Source of the DNA: Fennellomyces sp. T-0311
Taxonomy: Eukaryota; Mucoromycota; Mucoromycetes; Mucorales; Lichtheimiaceae
Length of the DNA stretch: 64,000 bases
Assembly: GCA_025266875.1 (NCBI GenBank)
Contig: JALLLT010000069.1
Coordinates: 62,001 to 126,000, forward strand
Reading direction: 5' to 3'
Positions 47,443 to 57,379 of the stretch are shown one piece after another (within the stretch, counting starts at the first letter, position 1; each line of letters starts with the position of its first letter). Under the pieces are notes generated by a model. The model saw only the letters and a list, made by a program, of their open reading frames with translations, ran no database searches and had not been told where the DNA came from. Both the position numbers and the translations under genes were made by a program.

Positions 47443-48872
47443 TTAGCGACCATGTTGCTGCTGCGCATGGTCTGACGGAAGTGAACGCTTTCGCCAGTTT
47501 TCCTGACGAATCGGTTGTTCCGCCAAACTCTGCGCCTCGGTTATCACTCCAGAAGTGAAAGCTCTGGAGGCAGGCAACATATGGCTGGCGACATTTGCCG
47601 TGAAGGACGCGTGCCAACTGTCTTGCATGAAGACTGGTTGCTGCTGTTGCTCTTGCAGTTGTTGCTGTGGTGGTTGCTGTGGTTGCTGTGGCGCCGCACC
47701 AAAGGAAACAGAGGCTTCCGCTTCGTCATCGTCGCTACTCACACATACCAGTTCAGAATATTAATATCACCCAAGAATTAGCAAAAAATACAGTCATACC
47801 TGCTGTCACCAGTTGCTGATGCTCGTGGATGGTCAAACAACGAGGACGAAGAAGAGGAAATGCGCTGAATGCCAGTGCTAGAGTTTTATGACAATAAGTT
47901 AGATTGGACCAAACATGTGAAATAATATATCAAAAAAATGCATACCTGCCATGGGCAACAACGGATCCCGAAGGGCTAAAGAAATCGGTTAGTATTAAGT
48001 ATGTAAAAGCCAACGTTGCACTTATCTTACTCGTCGGACGCCATGGACATCATGGAGGACTGACGTTTCATGATTCTTGGCGTCGAAGCTATCGACATAG
48101 TGGAGGAGGGTGCGGCTACGGAGGAAGTGTTCGCCCGCACGGAGTTGGCACTGGCGGCAGCGCTGCGTTCTTCTGTGCAGTGGCACTGGTAATTTCTTTA
48201 TATTAGTTACCTCATATATTACAAAAGTATTATGAGTATATCATGATCATTGAAACATTACCTCTTCTTTGACAAAGATCCCCATTTAATAGTGAACGCC
48301 CCTTTTGCCACCCAGTTGCTTTCGCAGTTGCGCATTGGAACACCATAAGCTTGCTCCATGAAGCTGCTCAGGTTTTCCTCTACTGTCAACCTTTGCACCT
48401 TATCGCATTCCTTTATGCCACCAATGGCGGCATACTTGGCATGGAGCGCTACAGCCCCAAAGCTCCCAGCCTTCTCAACCATCGCTGCGTAGAGTGACTC
48501 CGTGATTCGTTCGGTGTACCCATAGACGCCGGTCAGGAAGCTCTTGATGTCCTGAGGCTTGATGCTCTTCTTGGTGTTGCCATGAGGCTTCACAGGGGCA
48601 GCAATTACGCAACCTTTCAGGTCGACTAATTCATAGCCCTTCACTCTCTCAATCTCAGAAGGAAGTTGCAGAAGAACAATCGAAGCTGTCATAGCTTGTT
48701 GCCTGGTCAAGGCAGTAATTTGCTCTTGAACCTGGCTCATTTGTTTGACCGATTCAGAGACGGTTGTCTGCAAATCGTTAACCTGCCTCTGGAGAATTCC
48801 AATCTGGTAAAGGACTTGGGCCAACATCTGCTGGGTATTGTCAGTGAAGTTCATAGTGTTTGCAGGATTCAT
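47443..48872 (-). CDS. Gene X: coiled-coil, conserved-core, Ser- and Gln-rich protein
   Basis: Five exons join in phase: 48872-48262, 48162-48031, 47975-47946, 47877-47800 and 47737-47443. The product is about 382 residues. Residues 10-75 form heptad repeats (QVLYQIGILQRQVNDLQ). The core (about 80-190) contains ALHAKYAAIGGIKECDKVQR and ends near FTIKWGSLSKK. The rest is Ser-rich, then acidic, then a Gln-rich block (QQPQQPPQQQ). No named domain is recognised. The paralog at 61027-61575 shares coiled coil and core. As the only other gene in CACTA element 2, transcribed away from the transposase, it is a candidate TNPA-like end-binding or regulatory factor; this is inference. It shows no stop or frameshift. 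Confidence 0.7.
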
Positions 48873-48879
48873 AGGAAAG

Positions 48880-49065
48880 ATTCAATTGAAGAAAAAAGAA
48901 GGCCGCTTACCTTACGCGCCACGTCACCTAGTAATACAAAGACGGAGATTGTGGTAAAATGATCATTATCATAAAATGTTACCTTGCCGTCAAATCACGA
49001 ACCTCTATAATGTACTCCCTCTTCTTCGTTTCAGTGAATGACCCCTTTTGTTTGGGACCTTTGAA
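48880..49065 (-). promoter_or_regulatory. Conserved upstream segment of gene X
   Basis: On the minus strand GTCTTTGTATTACTAGGTGA and the following CGTGG nearly match the segment before the paralog (GTCTTTGTATCACTAGGGTG, 60977 onward). The conserved piece begins at GTAACATTTTATGA and ends in ACTAG, so it may be a 5' intron rather than a promoter. An open frame further upstream (FHLFKGPKQKGSF) hints at another exon. Confidence 0.45.
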
Positions 49066-49088
49066 TAAATGAAATCTACACAATAAAA

Positions 49089-49335
49089 AACATTATTCGG
49101 TAACTTGTATTGCCGACAATACTTCTACTGCGGTGCGCAGCAATATGCCTTGACGTAATGCGCAGCCGAATACTCTCTCGTTGTCAAGATGAATGATATC
49201 CACTACGCACCGCAGCAGCATTGTACATATTTTTAGTATTAGAAAACAGTATAAATATCAGATCAGTTATCAAATAAACCATATACCTCTCATTCTATAT
49301 ATCTTCCTCGCGAAAATGACCAACCCAAAATATAT
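49089..49335 (+). mobile_element. Solo LTR-like element, family A copy 3 (5' truncated)
   Basis: It matches 17821-18100 across CTACTGCGGTGCGCAGCAAT, TAGAAAACAGTATAAATATC and the following AAATAAACC, but lacks the TGTCGTAG end. It lies inside CACTA element 2. Confidence 0.6.
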
Positions 49336-49468
49336 CAATTGTCAGTAATATGGACTACCTGCAACACAATCTACTTATAATGAACATATTGAAGATTGTC
49401 GTAAGTGGATCTAATAACATATAGAGGACATTACTTGTCACCATGTAACATGATTGTCCATGTACTAA

Positions 49469-52400
49469 TTGGTGATGTATCCACTGAATATAGCTACACG
49501 CAAATACCTCGAAAGTCAGTGCAATGACGCCAGTGAGGTGCCTACGTACAGTACTGTGCCTGGTATGGACGAGGACATTATCATGGAAAATAATGATCCC
49601 TCTGCTGCAACCGCCGGTGACCATGGAGAGCAACTTTCTTCTTCCGTACTTGATGATGGCTTCGACGAATATGATTACGGTGACAACTACTATCGCGAGA
49701 CTGTCACAAATCATAATGATGAAGATATCAGTGAGACTGGGACGAATTGTGATGGTGAAGATACCTACGAGATTGCGCGCAGTATTCATCACGTCAATGC
49801 TGCAAACGCCAACAGCACTGAGAGAATGGATGACGAGGATGATATCGCATCTGTTGACAGTCATGTCGACCCAGTTGCCAGCCGTACCATACCAGTTGAT
49901 AGTCATAGTGAAGTTGATGATGACGACAGTGATGATGATGCTGAAAATATTATCGATGATGACAGCACCCCGCATAGGAGAGTTGTTGATGACAGTCCTC
50001 TCGGGTACACTTTTAAAGAGTACCCTCACATCGGTCGCGATGCTCGTATGCGAAAAAGCTGCGAGCTGTACTGCCTGGTTCAGGAACAAAACATCACCCG
50101 AGACACCTATCATGCACTAATTAAGATGTTCAATGGCTGGATAAAGATGATGAGCTGAGTATGTACACACTATAGTATAATACTCAAAGCAAAATATACT
50201 TACGAAAAAAAACCTTTCATGCAGGTGCAGATCGCCAGCCATTATATAGTCCTTTCGTCACAGAGAGCCAAATGGTAGCAAGTTACGGCGTTCAATGAAA
50301 AGATTACCGGATCTGCCCCAAAGGGTGTCGTCTTTTTCCCGTCGGCTCCTTGGATAGTTGTGATTGCAATGAACCGCAATTCAAGCCAGGCACGAACACA
50401 CCAATCCGAACCATGTCATACTTCCCCCTCGCCAAGCAGCTTAGCGCTTTTGTGGCTGATAGCAACTTTCGGGCATCGGTGCATAAGCGATTCGCTGACC
50501 AGCAAATACCGTCGGATCCAGCATTAACTACCAACCCCAGTGCCGCGCGCAACAGCAGTGGTCAGTCCAAGACCATTGAGGACATCACAGATGGCACCGC
50601 CTACAAAACGCTTCGCCCAACTCATTTTACACGAGACACTGATCTTTGCTTAGGCCTGTTCATGGATGGTTTCACGCCATTTAAAGGAAAGCAAGTTGGC
50701 TTGACTATAGTGAACATTATAATTTTGAGTCTTCCAGCAACGGAAAGGTATTACTTACATGTTTTCAAATCTTATGTCGTTGTTACTTACATTCTGGATA
50801 CTGTCAGATACAAAATTAAAAACATGATCCAAGTCGCAATCTTGCCCACAGCTCACGCAAAAGACATCTACAGTTACCTAAGTCCATTGTTTGAGGAGCT
50901 TCGCGTTCTGCAGACGTCTGGCGTAACCACAAAAGTCTATGGCCTTCAAGAAGACGCTAACAGTACCCCCAGCTCGTACGCCAGCACGTTTTCAAATTTA
51001 GAGCACACTTACTTCTGGCATCTGGAGATATTGTTGGGGTACAAGAACTTATACACCATACTGGCTACAACAGTGAATACGGATGCCGTATGTGCATAAT
51101 TCGCACAGATCCCGCAATGAGCCCCAACGGTGGTCGTTGTGGCCGCTATTACAAAGGCAATATAACTATGTCATCAAGTCGTCCGATCGAGCACTTCCAA
51201 CAAGGCAATGATGTAAGTGATTAGTAGGTTAATCACTAGATGCTTCCATCATTGTACTTACATTAATTTATTACAGGCTATGGGTATCAAGGGAGCAACG
51301 GAATTTGCCACTCTGTTGTCTTTCCATGGTTATCCGTTCTTTGGCTTGGACGAGCTACATATGATCGGCATGAATTGCTCAAAGAAGCTGTGGCTGATTA
51401 TATCCGGCGCTTTCAATATCGACACAAACACACTGCTTCTACCACCACGACGACGCAAGGTTATGGGCGAAGCCATAACAGCTTCCGGTCCAACCATTCC
51501 CTCTGCTGTCTTTGAGGGTGACTTTAGAGGTGCGTGTAAAGATGCCAGCTTACAAGATGTTACAGTCCATATATAATATGAATTACAGATGTAGATCGAA
51601 AGCCCAAGATGATGCGGTCCGTCGACTGGATCGTATTTCTCCTGTATGTCGTCCCCACATTAGTGTTTGAGCAGCTAGTGGAAGAGTACGGATCAGACGC
51701 ACCACAAGTACATGCGTTGATGTCACTTGTAACGGCATGTTCATTGGCCCTATTATGGACGGTTTCCGATGGAGACTTGGTGAAGATCCGAACGTGAGTT
51801 ACTATTTCGCGTCAACCAAATTAATTAGCATGCATAATAATAAGCGCCACCTTTTCTTGGAAATATACAAACCTGGCATATGTATATGCGTAATCCACAG
51901 ATGATGGAGCCAAATATGTATACCGTGAACTTTCATTACTTGAGGCATATGAGCACCATCATTGAGATGCTTGGGCCGCTACGGGCATACAGCACACGAT
52001 CAACAGAACGCGCAATTGGTATGCTATAACAGATATAATTATTTGATGTAGTACTATCTTACTTACGTAAAGCTTACCTCCCACAGGGTACTTCAAGAAG
52101 CACATCAAGTCTCGTGTCTACCCAGCATCAAACGCAGGAAACGTTCTCAAGCGGCAAATCACAATGCGTACTTTTGAGTGACGCTTTGTCGAAAACGACT
52201 CTGATGATAATGACGCGATGCCAGACGAGAGCTACCCTCCGTTCGATTTCCTCGACGCCCTTGGCAACAGTATCACAATGCAGCTCTGTGACTGGGCGAC
52301 AGAAAAAATCAGTATGCTTGAGAGAAATTATCCATTACGTGAAAAACTCCGGGCATACTGGCACAATCAGTTCGCAGATGATCGCGCGCAAAATGCTGTA

Positions 52401-52927
52401 TTGGATGAAGACGTACATATTGGCAAGCGTGTGCTCATTGAAAAAACCATATACAGTTGCCTTGCGTTTCCCAGCAAGGCTAAAAAACTTGATACTCTCG
52501 TGAGACTCCAGTTGCCAGTAGGTAGCATAACTTCCAACACCACGGCAACATACTTCGGTGAGCCACTTCTTTTTTTCGCACATTCGTTTGACGGTAAGGA
52601 GAGTTTGTAGGAATAAGTGAGCATGCTTTCTCATTTGGTTTATTAGATGATCTGCGTTTATTGTGCCTGGTACGTCTTTACGGCAATGTAACAAAAACAC
52701 ATTACCTTCATCAAAATCGAACAAAGAACGGTGTCCCTTATACCACGTCACGTACACCAAGAACAGCTCATGTCACGGACAAGATCATTGTCACGTCATT
52801 GCAGAGCATACAAGGCTACGCCGGAATGTTGAAATCTGCAGTTCACGATGGGCGTTACTATATAGTTTATCCGAATATGACTTGTGGAAATACCATAACA
52901 CTCGGCGAAGTGGGTCGAGTGAATTAA
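49469..52927 (+). pseudogene. Tnp2-type transposase, decayed copy 2 (CACTA element 2)
   Basis: The chain starts with a long acidic N-terminal region (about 49469-50158). The catalytic part has Asp in LGLFMDGFTPFKGK, an intron at 50748-50807, a Cys motif (EYGCRMC, about 51080), Asp in SFHGYPFFGLDELHMIG and Glu in RSTERAIG. A C-terminal block ends in ITLGEVGRVN at 52927. Further probable introns lie at 51212-51277, 51531-51589 and 52020-52086. Frame changes near 50960 and 52180 and a TGA near 50298 disable it. Sequence divergence from copy 1 (664) is high, so they represent separate CACTA families. Confidence 0.8.
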
Positions 52928-53183
52928 TGTAGATAAAGAACAACGGTGTTGAACAACTGTTTGGACACTTCTGGGGATATTGGAGATATTGGAGATATTT
53001 TTTATGTGCCGCTCAGCAGCCGTTACACTAACGCGCACCATCCTGCACTCTTTATGGTATAGTTCGCTTTAGGCACGGGGGATATTGGGGATATTGGGGA
53101 TATTGGAGATATTGGAGATATTTTCAACGATAGTGCCTCTGTCTTCTTTCATTATCAGTGACTTACGCATACATATCATCAAC

Positions 53184-55490
53184 ATGGCGCCAAAACGCAG
53201 TACTAGATCAACAAAGTCTGTTGAGAAGGCTGAGACTACCGATGAAAGGAACAAAGCATTTCTCGAGGAAGAAGTCATGTCAGCGATGATGCGACATCTC
53301 GAAAACTTATCAGACAATACGCGGAAAATGTATCTTTTGAGACAAAAGCATTGGAAGGTGTGTTAAATTGTATACCTGCTTACCAATAAAATAATTATAT
53401 ATTTTGATAGTTATGGTGTGATATGCGAGGATTCACCGATTGCGATACTGTGACAGAAGCCAAGCTTCTTGCGTTTCTCAAGTCCGTGGTCAAAAACGGA
53501 AATATAAGGAACAACAAGAAGAAAATGCCGGATGGAACCCCAAAACGTTTGAGCAAGGAGGCTCTACAGGCGTATGCTAAGGCAGTGGTTGCTCTGCAAG
53601 CCGTACAAGCAAGTGTTCATGGAAACACGCATCCACCCGCTCGTGGTACTCTCGTCAAAAATTTTCTCAGTGATTACGATCGGGAGAATGCAATACGCAA
53701 ACGACTTGAATATGAAGACCGTGGCATCAGTACCTTGAATGATGGATATATGCTAGATGAACCCAAGATTGTTTCCCGATTCATATTTGCGCAGAACACA
53801 GCACATCACCTTCGGAATCGTCTGGACTTTTTACTGGGACATGCGATCCTGGGAAGAGGCGAAACAAAACGGATCATGCAACTACCAGACTTGTTCTGTA
53901 CCGAGCTTGCAGGAGAAGGACCAACAAAGTGTATTGCCATGGTAATCACTATGAACAAAGGTACGTTTGAAAACACGCCAATGATACTTTTAACTTTTCT
54001 TCTAAGCAATTTATATAAAGGGAAAACGAACCAGCATGGGTGCTTAGAGTACGGCGCAGCTATCCAGAATCGATGTGTAGAAGTATGTCCAATTGGTGCA
54101 ATGGCGCTTTACTTCTTTTGCCGTTTTCATGTTGAACGCGAAGACTTTCCCGATTTCACTACAAGACGCCATTGGTACGACATTTATGTCCTCAAAGGCA
54201 TGGACCGTACAAGTCCAATCACCTACAATACGCAAAGAGATGGTTATTTGGAGGCTCTGAAAGCATGTGGTATAAGCTCGAGTAAAATCACCCATATTAA
54301 TTGTGGTAGTGCGCTTCGAGCTATTGCAGAGCAAGATGTTTCCGATAGTGAACAACGACGAATTGGGCACTGGGGCTCCGATAAGATGATCGGCTGTTAT
54401 CTTACTAGCTTGCCAAAGCAAGCTATTTGTGCATTGGCCGGTTTCTATGCACAAAAAGCTGGTGCATTTTGGTTACTGCGTGCCTCGCTTGACCCACCCG
54501 AGGAACTACAGAAGCTGGTTTTTCCCGATATCGAGGAATGGCTGTCAAGGTTCGCTTCCAACAGTGTACAGAAGGATCTTGCCGGTCCAAATTTTTTGGA
54601 ATTCATGCGCTACTTACGAGTTGTTTTTCTACAGGTAGCGTTATTTAATCTCATTCAAAACTCTATATCGATCATATATTCTAACTTAAAGTATCTTCAC
54701 CTTTCTAATAGGACTCTGTTATTTTAAAAAAACTGCACCCAACACATTTTTTGTGGACAGGTGAAATATTTGATCACCCACTATACAAGCAATTCGAGAT
54801 GAAACTGTCTCAGAGGCTGGTCAATACCTCCGAAGATGAAGAACCGATTAACGTCCAACTTTAAAGAGCTATGCCACATCTCACTGAAGTACTGAAATCA
54901 TCCCTCGGCAACATTGCAGATGACATAAGCAATGTACGAAACGACATGGAGACGCTCGGACAATCCCAACACGAAAGATTTCAAAACCTTTCGGACATGA
55001 TGAATGGTTTTTTTGCGAATCCTTTTTACTTGACTCGCAATCCTCCTTCAAATATTGGTGCAAATACTGCTATGCGTCAACTAGTACCTCTGAGTCCGCA
55101 ATTATCAGTACACAAGGAACCGACTCTGACATTGGCAACGAACTTCCAATTGGCGGCGTATCCTTGTCACCACCACTGCAATATACATTGAACCGGCGCA
55201 TTGTCAGTATTGTTGATGTGTGGAGAGAATACGAGCAAGGGTTAGCCGGCCTGCCATCGGTCAAGTCATTAGAAGAAACATATAGTATGAAATGGAGGAA
55301 GAACCCGACCGAATCGCATTTTTTTTGCCGACGAAAAGTAATATATGACGAAGTTAAGCGGATTGCCAGTGAAAAATGCTTATCGTTTGTGGATACAGCC
55401 GAAAGGTTGGAAAGGCGACGTTCAGACCTTCAGATAGGCATCGATCGTCTGGGAAAGATGATTGTTGCTGAACGATACCAAGAAAATTGA
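53184..55490 (+). pseudogene. Crypton 2: tyrosine recombinase with GCR1_C-like domain
   Basis: Exons are 53184-53357, 53411-54634 and 54712-55490. Landmarks are Arg in GRGETKR, then THINCGSALR where the usual His-x-x-Arg reads His-x-x-Cys (TGT at 54302-54304), GHWGS, and Tyr in GCYLTSLP. Loss of the second Arg should abolish recombination. A TAA at 54862 stands where Crypton 1 has Gln CAG (LLLQRAV). A frameshift near 55070 precedes the GCR1_C-like end (DVWREYEQGL, KWRKNPTESHFFCRRK). The N-terminal part is Lys/Arg/Thr-rich. CACTA element 2 separates the gene from its probable promoter. Confidence 0.85.
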
Positions 55491-56233
55491 CACAAGGACT
55501 AGTCCGTGGTATCATGTATACTTTTTTGAAGACCAATAGTAGTGTTATGTAAAAGCAGTATTAGAATTAGAAATCCAAATAGAATAAATCATTAACAAAC
55601 TTGTGCGAATTATTCCTGTACACTTCGTACTATGTATTGGAGGAGCAAAATAGTAACGTTGATCTTGTGTAGTTCAAGACACAGTACATACCTAGGTATT
55701 GCTTCCTTCCCTACTTAAACACTCATGTGCACCAAGTATATCCACGGCTAGTATATATAATACAAAATAGCCATATGGTTCAATATTACATGTATCATTT
55801 TTTTTCTTTTTGCATCTAAATACTACGGGAAAAGGTAGGTGCTCTGACAGATGAATCAAGCGGTTTGCAATGTGTGTGAGAGTATGTACCAGTCTACAGT
55901 ATAATTGTGCTTACAGCCACTACCCATATATACATTGTATGGCACTGGTGACACTATTGCTGAAGAAATAGAATTTATACCTGGTATTTAAGTCGTATGA
56001 TAATAGAGAGGTGGTGAACATATTGTGTCTTATTTGGTATGGTATGTTAATGAAGGTATCGTGTAATGTCCCATCATGTATAGCAGCTTCGCAGATTATT
56101 CACATTTTGTCATAACATCTTATTCAAGAGAGTATATTGCTATACTATACAGACACTGATAAAGATTATACCCATATAGTATGCAAAAAAAGCTTTTCCT
56201 TCACTTTTTATTAGGTGATTTTCAAATTTTTCT
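55491..56233. other. AT-rich intergenic region, nothing recognised
   Basis: The region lies between Crypton 2 and a convergent small gene. No repeat or gene feature is recognised. Confidence 0.4.
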
Positions 56234-56701
56234 TCAGGAACTGAATTTAAGCATGGGTCTGAAACTCAGCGAAATTGGCACAGACCTAGGACCAAGACTC
56301 ACTATGGAAGTTGAAAATACCCACACTGTATCCATAATCTCTTGGATACTAGGCTCTTCAGGAATCTCTTTCATTTCATAAATGGTACGAACAGCACGCT
56401 CTACGTCTTGAGCTGGACCGGAAATTCTAACATTGAATCCGCCGTCGTCACCAAGGTCTTGATAGCTGTAGTATGTAGGAGGGCCCAAAAAATTGGTCTC
56501 CAGATTTGCAAATGGTGCTGGGTTTCGTGGGCGATGGAAGTGAAATCGCAAACTAGTTGTAGCATCCGCCTGTCTGGTTCTTGCAGGCCGTCTCGTAGTA
56601 GCCTTCATCTTTCTCTTCTTGGCTACAACACGTCGTCTGGTATTGCGTTTAAAGCTGCCGTTAACAGGTTGGCACTCGATAAATTTAATGGGAGGCCTCA
56701 T
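56234..56701 (-). CDS. Small gene: basic N-terminus, unknown fold
   Basis: ATG 56701 opens a 155-residue intact frame. The first 45 residues are strongly basic (KRNTRRRVVAKKRKMK, TTRRPARTR), suggesting nuclear or nucleic acid binding. The middle has NFLGPPTYYSYQDLGDDGGF, and the rest is mixed hydrophobic with a short acidic part. No family is recognised. It is transcribed toward Crypton 2 and away from the PYxGYD-family gene, with about 180 bases between the two starts, which could be a shared promoter. Confidence 0.5.
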   Translation of the reverse strand: MRPPIKFIECQPVNGSFKRNTRRRVVAKKRKMKATTRRPARTRQADATTSLRFHFHRPRNPAPFANLETNFLGPPTYYSYQDLGDDGGFNVRISGPAQDVERAVRTIYEMKEIPEEPSIQEIMDTVWVFSTSIVSLGPRSVPISLSFRPMLKFSS

Positions 56702-56879
56702 AGTTGAATTACGAGTAAATTATTCACTGTCTCAACAGCTTTTTATACCATTGACTGGCTCTACAATCATTATGTAGCACCCTGATTAGAAGATTACCTT
56801 TATACACATGCTTATTACAATTTCGGTCATTGTGCTACATTAGTGTGCTACATAAAAAGTGAAGATACACGTATCTAGT

Positions 56880-57366
56880 TCATCTCTTTTCTTGAATTGC
56901 GCAAGCTCAAGGAAAAAGATCTATGCAAACCCAAAGTCAACTACCTGGCTGCTCAATTTATCGCCAACCACGACATCGTACTGTGGACTACCCAGCATGG
57001 AGAAGACCCAGATTAATTTGTGTCCGCTGCTTCATCAAGGGAACAGCATGTCACGGGTTTCCAGATGACCATAGTCGATTAATGAATGTTTGTGGATAAT
57101 GCCAACATGATCAAACGCATATATTCTGCAGATATCCGATCTTGTTTCTGATGCATCCAAGTACTCCAACCTGGTATAAACACTACATTACACTTTGCGG
57201 TGGCTTAAATGCAAGGGGACCACCGTTTGTTTGTCCCTATGCTGGATATGACGCCTTGGGAGAGCTTATTTCCTCATCAGAAAGTGAGCTAGATGATGAC
57301 GATGATGAAGGTATGGGAGTATTCTTATTTATAAATGTAGCATCCAATGACATTTCTAAAATATAA
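56880..57366 (+). pseudogene. PYxGYD-family gene, copy 2, broken
   Basis: An exon-like open stretch begins after a possible splice site at 56877 (ELRKLKEKDL, HDIVLWTTQHGE). After a frame change near 56980, the sequence encodes CVRCFIKGTACHGFPDDH, a Cys-rich segment with fungal zinc-cluster spacing. A second frame change near 57120 leads to IFCRYP, PTWYKHYITL, RGPPFVCPYAGYD and an acidic ESELDDDDDEG before the stop at 57364. The motif order matches the fragment at 6461-6790. I infer an undescribed zinc-binding fungal family with an acidic tail. No intact copy is present in the window. Confidence 0.5.
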
Positions 57367-57379
57367 CAATATAGCATCC

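Larger units (their letters stand above)
47261..53135. mobile_element. CACTA element 2, complete, TSD CCT
   Basis: The left end reads CACTATAGTTGAAAATATCT and the right end is the complement of CACTATCGTTGAAAATATCT. Both continue into tandem CCAATATCC units (subterminal repeats; also at 52975-53000). CCT flanks both sides (47258-47260 and 53136-53138). The 5.9-kb element holds a Tnp2 pseudogene (plus) and a coiled-coil/Q-rich gene (minus), and a third family A LTR copy lies between them. Confidence 0.9.

Noticed and set aside
47013..47468. 151-aa reverse ORF
   Set aside because: It crosses the CACTA element end and its tandem repeats and overlaps the end of gene X in another frame.
52970..53130. 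GATATTGGG tandem units taken as a simple minisatellite or CRISPR-like array
   Set aside because: The units are inside matched CACTA ends with a 3-bp TSD, so they are subterminal repeats; no spacers are present.
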